NCBI RefSeq assembly: GCF_007176755.1
Contig: NZ_BJTV01000015.1
Span: forward strand, 1 to 64,000
From: Streptomyces sp. 1-11
GTDB lineage: Bacteria; Actinomycetota; Actinomycetes; Streptomycetales; Streptomycetaceae
Reading direction: 5' to 3'
DNA length: 64,000 nt
In this document: piece after piece, positions 1 to 8,625 of the stretch
How the letters are laid out: each line of letters starts with the position of its first letter
Position numbering within the stretch: position 1 is the stretch's first letter
Translations under genes and position numbers: made by a program
The notes under the pieces: model-generated
Told to the model about the DNA's origin: nothing
What the model saw: the letters and a program-made list of their open reading frames with translations, nothing else
Database searches by the model: none

Positions 1-946
1 CGCGACCAACGGCGGCGCACTGCTGTGGCAACACCTCTTCTGGTTCTTCGGCCATCCAGAGGTGTACATCATCGCCCTGCCGTTCTTCGGCATCATCTCC
101 GAGGTCATCCCGGTCTTCTCCCGCAAGCCGATGTTCGGCTACATGGGCCTGGTCGCGGCGACCATCGCGATCGCCGGTCTGTCCGTGACGGTGTGGGCGC
201 ACCACATGTACGTCACCGGCGGTGTGCTGCTGCCGTTCTTCTCCTTCATGACCTTCCTGATCGCGGTCCCCACCGGTGTGAAGTTCTTCAACTGGATCGG
301 CACCATGTGGCGCGGCAGCCTCTCCTTCGAGACGCCCATGCTCTGGGTCATGGGCTTCCTGGTGACGTTCGTGTTCGGCGGGCTGACCGGGGTCATGCTG
401 GCCTCGCCGCCCCTGGACTTCCCGACCTCCGACACCTACTTCGTCGTCGCCCACTTCCACTACGTCATCTTCGGCACCGTCGTCTTCGCGATGTTCGCGG
501 GCTTCCACTTCTGGTGGCCGAAGATGACCGGCAGGATGCTGGACGAGCGCCTGGGCAGGATCACCTTCTGGACGCTGTTCGTCGGCTTCCACGGCACCTT
601 CCTGGTCCAGCACTGGCTGGGCGTGAACGGAATGCAGCGCCGGATCCCGGACTACCTGGCGGTCGAGGGGCTCACCACGCTCAACACCGTGTCGAGCGTC
701 TTCTCGTTCCTGCTCGGCGCGTCGATGCTGCCGTTCTTCTACAACGTGTGGAAGACGGCGAAGTACGGCGAGCCCGTCGGCGTGGACGACCCGTGGGGCT
801 ACGGCCGTTCGCTGGAGTGGGCGACGTCCTGCCCGCCGCCGCGGCACAACTTCCTCACCCTGCCGCGGATCCGCAGCGAGTCCCCGGCGTTCGACCTGCA
901 CCATCCGGGCTTCGCCGAACGGGAGCGGGAGCTGACCGCGCGATGA
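1..946 (+). CDS. ctaD: Cytochrome c oxidase subunit I (ctaD paralogue), 3' part only
   Basis: The gene enters from the left edge; the first full codon begins at base 2, leaving about 314 residues. It encodes the C-terminal half of the haem-copper oxidase catalytic subunit, an integral membrane protein of the aa3-type terminal oxidase. Visible landmarks are HPEVYI (CuB histidine and the cross-linked tyrosine), the CuB pair in WAHHMY, and VVAHFHYVIFG carrying the two haem histidines. The tail ends PRIRSESPAFDLHHPGF, typical of actinobacterial CtaD. The stop overlaps the next start as ATGA, so the two genes should be translationally coupled. A complete paralogue lies at 23735-25417 and is clearly similar along the shared region. 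The identification is secure; which copy is the housekeeping one cannot be told from this window. Confidence 0.95.
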   Translation, partial: ATNGGALLWQHLFWFFGHPEVYIIALPFFGIISEVIPVFSRKPMFGYMGLVAATIAIAGLSVTVWAHHMYVTGGVLLPFFSFMTFLIAVPTGVKFFNWIGTMWRGSLSFETPMLWVMGFLVTFVFGGLTGVMLASPPLDFPTSDTYFVVAHFHYVIFGTVVFAMFAGFHFWWPKMTGRMLDERLGRITFWTLFVGFHGTFLVQHWLGVNGMQRRIPDYLAVEGLTTLNTVSSVFSFLLGASMLPFFYNVWKTAKYGEPVGVDDPWGYGRSLEWATSCPPPRHNFLTLPRIRSESPAFDLHHPGFAERERELTAR

Positions 947-1278
947 GCGGCGACGACGGCCGGACGCTCGTCCAGGAGATCGAGGGCCATCTGCTGCTGG
1001 CCGCCGCGCGCGAGGAGGGCCGTGCGGCGGCAGCCCGGCTGGCAGCCCGGCTGGGCTGGCTCACCGACAGCCAGCGCGACGACCTGGAGCGGCAGTTCGA
1101 GGCGGAGTACCTGGCGCTGGCCCGCACCTCGTGGCGGCGCACCGCCCGGCGCGCCGAGGAGCTGCGGCTGGCGTACGAGAGCAGGTACCGGTCGCTGCGT
1201 CTGCGGCTGGCGGCCTGGGGCGTCCTCGGCTGTGCCCTCGTGGCCGCGACGGGGCTGCTGGTGCTGGCGGCCGGCTAG
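943..1278 (+). CDS. Small single-helix membrane protein of unknown function
   Basis: The ATG at 943 overlaps the ctaD stop as ATGA, which fixes the start and implies coupled expression. The product is 111 residues: a charged, Arg/Glu/Ala-rich helical N-terminal part of about 88 residues, then one hydrophobic C-terminal segment (AWGVLGCALVAATGLLVLAA). This looks like a tail-anchored protein with its charged part in the cytoplasm. I do not recognise a family. Position directly after ctaD suggests an accessory or assembly role for the oxidase, but that is inference from context only. Confidence 0.75.
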   Translation: MSGDDGRTLVQEIEGHLLLAAAREEGRAAAARLAARLGWLTDSQRDDLERQFEAEYLALARTSWRRTARRAEELRLAYESRYRSLRLRLAAWGVLGCALVAATGLLVLAAG

Positions 1279-1306
1279 GCCGGGTCCGGGGGCCTGTGCG
1301 CCGGCC
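1269..1306 (+). terminator. Possible hairpin at the end of the ctaD operon
   Basis: GGCCGGC (1269-1275) can pair with GCCGGCC (1300-1306), with an inner GGCC/GGCC pair between. The stem straddles the stop codon at 1276-1278 and has no T-run, so it may be chance in GC-rich DNA. Confidence 0.3.
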
Positions 1307-1375
1307 ATGTGTGCGGGGCGCCCGGTGGGGAACCTGTTTCGTCCGGGTTCGGGAGGGATGAGAGGAGCGGCGCCT

Positions 1376-2887
1376 GTGACAGTGTCGGCGGCGGACGGTC
1401 GGGACCCGGGCACGCGGGAGGCCGGGTACGAGCCGGACCCGCGCCGGTGGCGGGCCTTGTGGGTGACTCTCGTGGCCGGCTTCATGAGCCTGCTCGACGT
1501 GACCATCGTGGCCGTCGCCCTGCCCACCATCCAGCGCGATCTGCACGCCTCCGCCGCGCAGGTGCAGTGGGTGGTCTCCGGTTACGCCCTCACCTTCGCC
1601 CTCGCCCTGGTCACCGCCGGGCGCCTGGGCGACGCCCTGGACCGGCGGCGCATCTTCCTGCTGGCGCTCGGCGGCTTCGTGGTCTTCAGCGCGGCCTGCG
1701 GCGCGGCCCCCGACATCACGCTGCTGGTGGTGGCCCGGCTGGCCCAGGGCCTGGCGGCGGGTGTCATGGCCCCGCAGAACTCCGCGCTCATCCAGCAGCT
1801 CTTCCGCGGCGCCGAACGCGGACGCGCCTTCGGGCTCTTCGGCTCGATCGTCGGCATCTCCTCGGCCGTCGGACCGATCACCGGGGGCGTCATCCTCGCG
1901 CTCGCCTCCGGCGCCCAGGGCTGGCGGTGGATCTTCTACGTCAACGTCCCCATCGGCATCCTCGCGGTCCTGCTCGGCCGCCGTCTGCTGCCCCGCACCC
2001 GGCGCTCCGGCCGGGGGCACGTGGACGTGCCCGGGACCCTGCTGCTGGGACTCGGCGTGCTCTGCATCATGTACCCGCTGGTGCAGGCCGACTCGGGCGG
2101 CATCGGGCAGCTGTGGTGGCTGTTCCCCGTCGGCGTCGCCATCCTCGCCGTGTTCACGCGCTGGGAGCGGCGCCTGGTCGCCCGCGGCACGCAGCCACTG
2201 CTCGACCCGCGCCTGTTCACCACCGTGCGCGGCTACGCGGTCGGCGCCGGTGTCGGCACGCTGTACTTCATCGGCTTCAGCGGCGTCTGGCTGGTCTTCG
2301 CCCTCTTCTACCAGCACGGCCTGGGCTTCACCCCGCTGCGCTCCGGGCTTGCGGTGACCCCGTTCGCCGTCGGCTCCGCGATCTCGGCCGTGGTCGCCGG
2401 CCGACTGGTGGAGCGGTTCGGCCGGCTGCTCACCGTGTGCGGTCTCACGGGCGTGATCCTCGGCCTCGGCGGCACCGCGCTGCTGCTGCGCTACGGGCCC
2501 GCCGACAGCGGTCCCTGGCTCGCCGCCCCGCTGCTGTTCCTCGGCGGTGTCGCCGGCGGCTTCGTCGTCTCCCCCAACATCACCATGACCCTGCGGGACG
2601 TGCCGGTGCGCATGGCGGGAGCGGCGGGCGGCGCCCTGCAGACCGGCCAGCGGCTCGGCGCGGCGGTGGGCACCGCCGCCCTGCCCGGGCTCTTCTACCT
2701 GGTGCTCGGCCGGAACCATGACTACCACGGCGCCCTCTTCGCCGCGCTGGGCGCCGCCCTCGTCGGCATGGCGGCCTCCCTCGCCCTCGCCACCTCCGAC
2801 TGGCGTCGCGACCGGCGGATAGGCGGGCCGCGCCGCAAGTGCCCGGACGAGGTCGCCAACAGCCCGGTGAACGCCCGACAGACCTGA
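1376..2887 (+). CDS. MFS drug exporter, DHA2 (14-helix, EmrB/QacA-like) family
   Basis: The protein is about 503 residues with 14 predicted membrane segments, the usual length for proton-coupled DHA2 multidrug exporters. Family motifs visible are LDVTIVAVALPTIQRDL in helix 1, GRLGDALDRRRIF (motif A loop) and GISSAVGPITGGVIL (the antiporter motif C region). I chose the GTG at 1376 because AGAGGAG at 1361-1367 sits eight bases upstream; an ATG at 1358 is in frame, but the purine run before it directly abuts the codon. No regulator gene adjoins it. The exported compound cannot be read from the sequence. It is followed by a repeat-filled gap and faces the dehydrogenase gene on the other strand. 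Confidence 0.9.
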   Translation: MTVSAADGRDPGTREAGYEPDPRRWRALWVTLVAGFMSLLDVTIVAVALPTIQRDLHASAAQVQWVVSGYALTFALALVTAGRLGDALDRRRIFLLALGGFVVFSAACGAAPDITLLVVARLAQGLAAGVMAPQNSALIQQLFRGAERGRAFGLFGSIVGISSAVGPITGGVILALASGAQGWRWIFYVNVPIGILAVLLGRRLLPRTRRSGRGHVDVPGTLLLGLGVLCIMYPLVQADSGGIGQLWWLFPVGVAILAVFTRWERRLVARGTQPLLDPRLFTTVRGYAVGAGVGTLYFIGFSGVWLVFALFYQHGLGFTPLRSGLAVTPFAVGSAISAVVAGRLVERFGRLLTVCGLTGVILGLGGTALLLRYGPADSGPWLAAPLLFLGGVAGGFVVSPNITMTLRDVPVRMAGAAGGALQTGQRLGAAVGTAALPGLFYLVLGRNHDYHGALFAALGAALVGMAASLALATSDWRRDRRIGGPRRKCPDEVANSPVNARQT

Positions 2888-2939
2888 GCGGGCGGCGGAC
2901 CCGAGCGGGCCGTCCGCGTCCGGCGGGGGCCGGCCCAGG

Positions 2940-3345
2940 CTTCGCGCCGCGCGCGGCGGCGGTCGCACAGCCCGCCCGGGTCGCGTCGCCGGGAGAGCGG
3001 GGCTGAATCCGCGGCGGCGCGGCCCACCGGCGTGTTCGCGCGGAGTTCACGCCAGCGGACGGCGGCGGTCGCACAAACCGCGCCGCCGGGAGGGCGGGAC
3101 CGAGCCCGCGCCGGCAGGGCGCACCGGCGCGTTCATGCGGGCCTCACGCCAGCGCACGGCCGCAGCCGCACAGCCCCGGGTCGCGCCACCGGGAGGGCGG
3201 GGCCGAGCGTGCGGCGCGCGGGGCACACCGGGGCGTTCGCGCGGGCCTCACGCCAGCGCACGGCGGCGGTCGCACAGCCCCGACGCGCGCCGCCGGGAGG
3301 GCGGGACCGAGCCCGCGGCGGCGAGGCACACCGGCCATGTCGCGC
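2940..3345. repeat. Degenerate tandem repeat of ~95-105 bp, about four copies
   Basis: The 480-base gap between two convergent genes (2888-3367) is largely a tandem repeat. The core GGCGGTCGCACA recurs near 2958 and 3064, in altered form near 3159, and near 3264. CACGCCAGCG recurs at 3048, 3145 and 3249. CCGGGAGGGCGG and CACACCGG blocks recur between them. The first copy is partial. No convincing coding frame covers it. It could be a noncoding expansion or serve as a convergent transcription boundary. Confidence 0.75.
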
Positions 3346-3367
3346 GTCCCCGGCCGTCGGAACGATG

Positions 3368-4393
3368 TCAGCCGGGGGTGAGCACCATACGGAAGCGGGC
3401 GCGGCCGGAGAGCATCTTCCGGTAGGCCTCGTCCGCCTGTTCCAGCGGTACGGACTCGGTCATCGGGCGGATGCCGTGCAGGGCGCTGAACGCCATGGTG
3501 TCCTCGACGTCCTTGGCGGTGCCGGAGGGGTGGCCGCGGACCACCCGGCCGCTCATCAGCAACTGGACCGGGCTGATGCCGAGCGGCTCGGTGTCCGCCC
3601 CGATGACCACCAGCTCGCCGCGGGGCGCCAGACCCTCCACGGTGGCGGTGATGGCCTCGGAGTGACCGGCGGTGGCGAGCACGACCTTGGCTCCGCCGAG
3701 CGACTGCAGGGCCTCGGCGACCGGGGTGCCGGAGGTGCTGTCGACGTAGTGGTGGGCGCCGAGCCGCTTGGCGAAGTCGGCCTTCTCCGCGCCCCGCGCG
3801 ATTCCCACGATCTCGAAGCCCATGGCGGCCGCGTACTGCACCCCCAGGTGCCCGAGACCGCCGAGCCCCAGCACGGCGACCAGGTCGCCCGGCCGGGCGG
3901 AGCTGCGCCGCAGCCCGTTGTACGTGGTGACGCCGGCGCAGGCCATGGGCCCGGCGTCGCCCGCCGCGAGCCCCTCGGGGATCCGGGCCAGGGCGTCGAC
4001 GGGCACGAGCACCTTGTCGCCAAAGCCTCCGTCGTAGGTCCACCCCGGGACCTGCAGGTTCTCGCACACGACGAAGTCGCCCTCGCGGCAGGGCACGCAG
4101 TGTCCGCAGCTGCCGCCGAACCAGCCGACGGCCACCCGGTCGCCGGTCCGCCACCCGCGGTCCTCGGTGCCCGCGCCCAGCTCCTCGATCCGCCCGGCGA
4201 TCTCGTGCCCGGGCACGTCGGGGAACGTCACGCCGGGCAGTGCGCCACTGACGAAGAGGGCGTCACTGTGGCAGACCCCGCACGCCTCGACGGCGACCAG
4301 GACCTGTCCGCGCCCGGGGCTGGGCACCTCTCGCTCGACGAGTTCGAACGTGCCGTCCGGGACGGTCACCTGCGCGACTCGGTAGGTACTCAT
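3368..4393 (-). CDS. Zinc-dependent alcohol dehydrogenase (MDR superfamily, class III-like AdhP/AdhT type)
   Basis: At 341 residues it has the usual size of bacterial zinc alcohol dehydrogenases, which oxidise alcohols or reduce aldehydes with NAD(H) in the cytoplasm. The catalytic-zinc region ACGVCHSDALF and GHEIAGRIEELG are present. The structural-zinc lobe shows all four cysteines (CGHCVPCREGDFVVC). The Rossmann motif is VLGLGGLGHLGVQYA. The ATG at 4393 is preferred because GGAG lies six bases upstream; an in-frame ATG at 4399 abuts that site. A TetR gene lies 123 bases upstream on the same strand and could regulate it, but no operator is obvious in that gap. Substrate is not determinable. 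Confidence 0.93.
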   Translation of the reverse strand: MSTYRVAQVTVPDGTFELVEREVPSPGRGQVLVAVEACGVCHSDALFVSGALPGVTFPDVPGHEIAGRIEELGAGTEDRGWRTGDRVAVGWFGGSCGHCVPCREGDFVVCENLQVPGWTYDGGFGDKVLVPVDALARIPEGLAAGDAGPMACAGVTTYNGLRRSSARPGDLVAVLGLGGLGHLGVQYAAAMGFEIVGIARGAEKADFAKRLGAHHYVDSTSGTPVAEALQSLGGAKVVLATAGHSEAITATVEGLAPRGELVVIGADTEPLGISPVQLLMSGRVVRGHPSGTAKDVEDTMAFSALHGIRPMTESVPLEQADEAYRKMLSGRARFRMVLTPG

Positions 4394-4516
4394 CTGCATC
4401 TCCGGAGAACGGTTACGACGGCCCCCTGCACCAGCAGACCAGGTGCGGCCGGATGCCGCGCGCCGAGCCCGCGGGCCGGGGCCGCGCACCGGCGCTGACC
4501 GGGGCCCGCGCCCCGC

Positions 4517-5179
4517 TCATCCCCGCCCGGCCCGCCAGCCCTCCGGGCGCAGGATGCCCATCAGCTGGCGGACCAGTTCGTCGACGACCTCGTCCAGGGT
4601 CGCGTCCACCCAGCCGGCGCTCCAGTCGTGCAGCAGGCCGTTCACGCTGCCGATGAAGGCGGTGGCCGCGAGCCGGTAGTCGCGCGCCGCCGCCTCCCCG
4701 CGGGCCACGGCCGCGTCGGCCTCGGCGCGGATCAGGCCGACCCAGCGGGACCGGCGGGCGAGCCGCTGCTCCTCCAGCCGGGCGCTGACGCCGATGATCT
4801 CCACGAAGGCGATGCGGATGCGGCGCGGGTCGCAGGTGACGTCGCGGGCGTAGGCGCGGAACAGCACGGCGACCCGCTCGGCCAGCGGCAGGCCCTCCGC
4901 CGCCGCGAGCGCGTCCAGCACGGCCCGTTCGGCCCAGGCGTTGACCTCCAGGTGCAGGGCGGCGAGGACGTCCTCCAGGGTGCGGAACTCCTCGTAGAAC
5001 TGGCGGGTGGACAGGCCCGCGGCCTGGCTCAGCGCGGCCACCGTGGTCGCCCGGTAGCCCGGTGCGTCACCGAAGAGCCGCAGCGCGGCGTCCAGGAAGC
5101 GGCGGCGCCGCTCGGCCTGCCGCTCCTCGGCGGACCTGCCGCCGTATCGGCCCGTCGGCGCCCTGAGCCTGCCCGTCAC
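4517..5179 (-). CDS. TetR-family transcriptional regulator
   Basis: The 220-residue protein has an N-terminal TetR helix-turn-helix (ATTVAALSQAAGLSTRQFYE, roughly residues 38-57) after the arginine-rich lead RSAEERQAERRRRFLDAALRLF. The C-terminal ligand-binding part is all-helical. The GTG start at 5179 has a strong ribosome site (GGGAGG) about seven bases upstream. It diverges from the secreted beta-propeller gene at 5318, and an inverted repeat lies in the shared promoter region, so autoregulation and control of that gene are likely by inference. The ligand is unknown. Confidence 0.9.
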   Translation of the reverse strand: MTGRLRAPTGRYGGRSAEERQAERRRRFLDAALRLFGDAPGYRATTVAALSQAAGLSTRQFYEEFRTLEDVLAALHLEVNAWAERAVLDALAAAEGLPLAERVAVLFRAYARDVTCDPRRIRIAFVEIIGVSARLEEQRLARRSRWVGLIRAEADAAVARGEAAARDYRLAATAFIGSVNGLLHDWSAGWVDATLDEVVDELVRQLMGILRPEGWRAGRG

Positions 5180-5251
5180 GCTGCCCCCTCCCGGTCCCAC
5201 CACTCCCCCAATCTTGTCGTGCACACATCTTGTCGAGAAGGCCGAACCTTC

Positions 5252-5267
5252 CTTACTTTTCAGTAAG
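5252..5267. promoter_or_regulatory. Candidate TetR operator (inverted repeat)
   Basis: CTTACT-TTTC-AGTAAG is a perfect six-base inverted repeat in an AT-richer patch between the divergent TetR gene and the beta-propeller gene. Size and position fit a TetR-family operator covering one or both promoters. No binding evidence is available from sequence alone. Confidence 0.5.
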
Positions 5268-5317
5268 TTCACAGTGAAAGCGCCCGTGTTCAGATTCCCC
5301 GAGGAAAGAGAGCAGTC

Positions 5318-6580
5318 ATGCCTGCCTCCAGAACCAGGCACCTTTGCTCCATGGCCGCCGCCCTCGCGCTGACCCTCGCCGGCCCGGCGTCCGCCGCCTG
5401 CGCCGCCACCGCTTCCGCCTCGGACGCCGCCGGTCTGCGGGAGGTGCTGTTCGTCGGCAACAACTGGGACGGCACCGCCGATGTGATCAAGTCCTCCGGC
5501 GACTTCGCGAAGATCGGCCGCGTCGACGTCGTCCCGGACAAGGCCCAGCGGATGGCGGAGATCAACGCGGACCCGATCCGGTGGATCTACTTCCAGGCCA
5601 TCCGCAACAGCGTCGGCGAGGGCCACGACCAGTTCGCCGACGACATGTACTCCACCCCGGACGGCCGCTCGGTCGTGGTCTCCCGCCCGAGCTTCGCCGA
5701 CGTCGTCTCCATCGACCTGGCCACCGGGAAGGTCAACTGGCGCTTCCCCGTGTCCGGTTACCGGGCCGACCACATGGCGGTCTCGCCGGACGGCACCCGG
5801 GTCGCGGTGTCCGCCTCGACCGCGAACACCGTGCACGTCCTGGACATCGACACCGGCAGGCAGCTCGGCTCGTTCGCGACCGGCGACAAGCCGCACGAGA
5901 ACATCTTCACCAGGGACGGCAAGTACATCTGGAACATGTCCATCGGCGACGTCAACACCGCCCTCGACGACCCGGTCTGGGACTGGACGAAGGGCGACCG
6001 GCACATCACGGTCGTGGACGCGACGACCTTCAAGCAGGTCAAGGTGATCGACATGCGCCAGCGGCTGGACGCGTACGGGCTGAAGGACTTCTCCGACGCC
6101 GTGCGGCCCGCCGTGTTCTCCCCCGACGAGTCGAAGCTGTACTTCCAGGTGTCGTTCTTCAACGGCTTCCTGGAGTACGACGTGGCCGCCGACCGGATCA
6201 CCCGGATGAAGACCCTGCCGAAGAACCCGGCGACCAGCGCGGACCGCACCACCTGGGTCAACGACTCACGCCACCACGGTCTTTCGATGAATCCAGCGGG
6301 CACCAAGCTCTGCGTGGCGGGCACGATGGACGACTACGCCACGGTGGTCGACCGGGCCACCCTCCAGGAGGGTCCGCTGGTCACCGCGTCCAAGCCGTAC
6401 TGGGCCACGGTCAGCGGCGACGGCAAGGACTGCGTGGTCTCCGAGTCGGGCGCCGACCAGGTCACCGCGATCGACTTCGCCACCGGCCGGAAGGTGACGT
6501 CGGTCCCGGTCGGCGACCATCCGCAGCGCGTCCGCCTCGGGCACGTCCAGGACGGCTGGACCGGCCCGGCCGGACGCTGA
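5318..6580 (+). CDS. Secreted YncE-like beta-propeller protein
   Basis: The 420-residue protein begins with a basic stretch and a hydrophobic, Ala/Leu-rich segment ending PASAAC, a signal peptide of about 28-30 residues; the cysteine is not in a convincing lipobox. The rest shows seven-bladed-propeller repeats of the YncE/surface-antigen kind, such as HMAVSPDGTRVAVSAS, NTVHVLDIDTGRQLGSFATG, VVDRATLQEGP and VTAIDFATGRKVTSVPVG. It is expected outside the membrane. Family members are binding or scaffold proteins of mostly unknown ligand; no enzyme activity can be claimed. It diverges from a TetR gene and is closed by a strong hairpin. Confidence 0.85.
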   Translation: MPASRTRHLCSMAAALALTLAGPASAACAATASASDAAGLREVLFVGNNWDGTADVIKSSGDFAKIGRVDVVPDKAQRMAEINADPIRWIYFQAIRNSVGEGHDQFADDMYSTPDGRSVVVSRPSFADVVSIDLATGKVNWRFPVSGYRADHMAVSPDGTRVAVSASTANTVHVLDIDTGRQLGSFATGDKPHENIFTRDGKYIWNMSIGDVNTALDDPVWDWTKGDRHITVVDATTFKQVKVIDMRQRLDAYGLKDFSDAVRPAVFSPDESKLYFQVSFFNGFLEYDVAADRITRMKTLPKNPATSADRTTWVNDSRHHGLSMNPAGTKLCVAGTMDDYATVVDRATLQEGPLVTASKPYWATVSGDGKDCVVSESGADQVTAIDFATGRKVTSVPVGDHPQRVRLGHVQDGWTGPAGR

Positions 6581-6586
6581 TCGGCG

Positions 6587-6625
6587 CACGGCCTCCCCAG
6601 GGTGCCCCGCCCCGGGGAGGCCGTG
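6587..6625. terminator. Strong bidirectional terminator hairpin
   Basis: A perfect 12-base stem, CACGGCCTCCCC (6587-6598) pairing with GGGGAGGCCGTG (6614-6625), has a 15-base loop. It begins seven bases after the beta-propeller stop and lies between two convergent genes, so it can end transcription from both sides. There is no long T-run, as is usual in Streptomyces. Confidence 0.85.
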
Positions 6626-6654
6626 CTACTCCTGCGACGGACGCCGGGACGGCC

Positions 6655-8625
6655 TCAGTCGCCCACCCTGCGCGTGGTGCGCAGCAGGTACTCCTTCCGG
6701 TCGAGCGGGTTGTGGTCGGTGCGCGGGCGTTCGGGCACCGGAGGGCGGGTGACCGGCGCGTAGTGGTCGAAGGCGGTCTCCAGCTCGCCCTCGCCGCGGG
6801 TCAGCCCGGGCAGCCGCTGCTCCAGTTCGTGCACCCGCGCGGCCGGCACCGCTCCCCGGAGCACACAGACCCCGCCGTCCGCCCCGGTGTCCTCCGGTAC
6901 GGCGCGCAGCCGGGCCAGCACCGGCAGCAGGGCGCCCAGGGCGTCGGCGGGGGCCGTGAGGCGGAAGCGGTGCATCGGCTCGTGCACCACCGTGCCCGCC
7001 CGGCGCAGCGCCTCGGCCAGGACCAGCGGGGTCAGCCCCCGGAAGTCGTACCCGGTGCTGGACATGCTCTTGTCGAAGCCCTGGTGGGCGTGGCTCTGCC
7101 GGGGCGAGTAGCCGCAGTGGGTCAGGGTGACCGCGCAGTCGGGGACCTGCCAGCCGCGCAGCCCCTGGCGGAGCGTCTCGCGGACCGTGTCCTCCACGGC
7201 CTTGAAGAAGGCGTACGGCATGGAGCCCAACTCGACCTCCAGCCGGAACTCGACGCCCGCGCCGGGCGGGGCGGGGTCGGCCCGCAGGCCGACGGTGGCG
7301 AGGAAGGGATTGCCGTCCTTCTTGTTGAACTCGACCGCGTGGCCGGTGCCGACGAGCCGTTCGACGCACAGGGTGGTGGTCTCCCGGAAGGTGACGTCCA
7401 GCCCGTACTCCTCGGCGAGCGTGGCCTGGACCACCTCCTTCTGCACCTCGCCGTAGAGGGAGACGGAGGTCTCCCCGCGCACCTCGTCGTGGCGGGCGCC
7501 GATCAGCGGGTCCTGCTCGGCGAGCTGGGCGAGCGCGAGGTGCAGCGAGCGCCGGTCGGCGTGGGGGCCCGGCACGACGACGGTCTCCAGGGTCGGGGGC
7601 GCGAAGTGGTGCTCCTGTGCCCGTCCGGGCGCGCCGAGCGCGTCCCCGATCCGGACGCCGCCGAGCCCCCACACCCGGGCGATGCGGCCCGCCGCGACGC
7701 CGTCCTGCCGGGTGTCGGCGCCCCGGTCGAAGACGGTGAGCGCGGTGACCCGGCCCTCCTCGCGGCCGGCGCCGACGGGGACGCGGTCGCGTACGCGCAG
7801 GGTGCCGGAGAAGAGACGGGCGTAGGCGATCTTCTCCCCCGCGGGTCCCCGCTCGACCTTGAACACGGTGCCGGATAGCGGGCCGTCCGGGTCGCCGCCG
7901 GCCGGGGGCAGCAGCCGCTCGATGCCGTCGACCAGCTCCGGCACCCCGGCCCCCGTGACGGCGGAGCCGAAGTAGACCGGATGGACCAGGGCCCGCCGGG
8001 TCTGCCGGGCCAGGGCCGCGCGCAGCCGCCGCCGGGTGACCCGGCCGTCGACGTACGCGGACAGCAGGGCGTCGTCGTGGTCGGCGAGGACGTCGAGCGC
8101 CGACTCGGCGAGGCCCGGGACGAAGCGGGCGGCGGGGGTGCCGGAGGCGGCGGCCGTCCCCATGGCGACCAGCGGTACGGCGAGCCTGCGGGCCATCTCG
8201 TCGAGCACGGCGGAGCAGCGGGCGCCGCGCCGGTCGATCTTGTTGACGAGGACGAGGGTGGGGATGCGCAGCCGGCGCAGGGTCCGCATCAGCACCCGGG
8301 TCTGCGCCTGGACGCCCTCGACGGCCGAGACGACCAGGACGGCGCCGTCCAGCACGCCGAGCACCCGTTCCACCTCGGCGATGAAGTCGGGGTGGCCGGG
8401 GGTGTCGATGAGGTTGACGGTCACCGTGTCGAGCGGGAACGACACGACGGCCGACTTGATGGTGATGCCGCGCCGGCGTTCCAGCGCGAGGGTGTCGGTG
8501 CGGGTGCTGCCGGCGTCGACGCTGCCGATCTCGTCGGTCACGCCGGCCGCGTGCAGCAGCCGTTCGGTCAGGCTGGTCTTACCGGCGTCGACATGGGCCA
8601 GGATCCCTAGGTTGAGCGAGTGCAC
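6655..8625 (-). CDS. Tet(M)/OtrA-like ribosomal-protection GTPase (EF-G-like)
   Basis: The 656-residue translation-factor GTPase has the length of tetracycline ribosomal-protection proteins and is shorter than EF-G. Motifs are G1 AHVDAGKTSLTE, G3 DTPGH and G4 NKID. The AHVDAGKT spelling at G1 is that of Tet(M). Near the C-terminus, GYDFRGLTPLVLAEALRRAG then VHEPMHRF aligns with the Tet(M) domain-IV region. Such proteins bind the ribosome and release tetracycline by GTP hydrolysis; many actinomycete homologues have no proven resistance role. The GTG at 8625 is the only start that keeps the glycine-rich loop at the N-terminus; AAGGA lies about 12 bases upstream. It could instead act on another ribosome-bound ligand. 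Confidence 0.88.
   Translation of the reverse strand: MHSLNLGILAHVDAGKTSLTERLLHAAGVTDEIGSVDAGSTRTDTLALERRRGITIKSAVVSFPLDTVTVNLIDTPGHPDFIAEVERVLGVLDGAVLVVSAVEGVQAQTRVLMRTLRRLRIPTLVLVNKIDRRGARCSAVLDEMARRLAVPLVAMGTAAASGTPAARFVPGLAESALDVLADHDDALLSAYVDGRVTRRRLRAALARQTRRALVHPVYFGSAVTGAGVPELVDGIERLLPPAGGDPDGPLSGTVFKVERGPAGEKIAYARLFSGTLRVRDRVPVGAGREEGRVTALTVFDRGADTRQDGVAAGRIARVWGLGGVRIGDALGAPGRAQEHHFAPPTLETVVVPGPHADRRSLHLALAQLAEQDPLIGARHDEVRGETSVSLYGEVQKEVVQATLAEEYGLDVTFRETTTLCVERLVGTGHAVEFNKKDGNPFLATVGLRADPAPPGAGVEFRLEVELGSMPYAFFKAVEDTVRETLRQGLRGWQVPDCAVTLTHCGYSPRQSHAHQGFDKSMSSTGYDFRGLTPLVLAEALRRAGTVVHEPMHRFRLTAPADALGALLPVLARLRAVPEDTGADGGVCVLRGAVPAARVHELEQRLPGLTRGEGELETAFDHYAPVTRPPVPERPRTDHNPLDRKEYLLRTTRRVGD

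Noticed and set aside
1061..2968. Long open frame on the minus strand opposite the first MFS gene
   Set aside because: No motif, extreme Gly/Ala/Arg/Glu/Gln bias, and full overlap with a well-supported transporter.
3348..3377. CCCCGGC/GCCGGGG hairpin at the dehydrogenase 3' end
   Set aside because: The stem is only seven bases, the loop is 16, and one arm lies inside the coding sequence; this is common by chance at this GC content.
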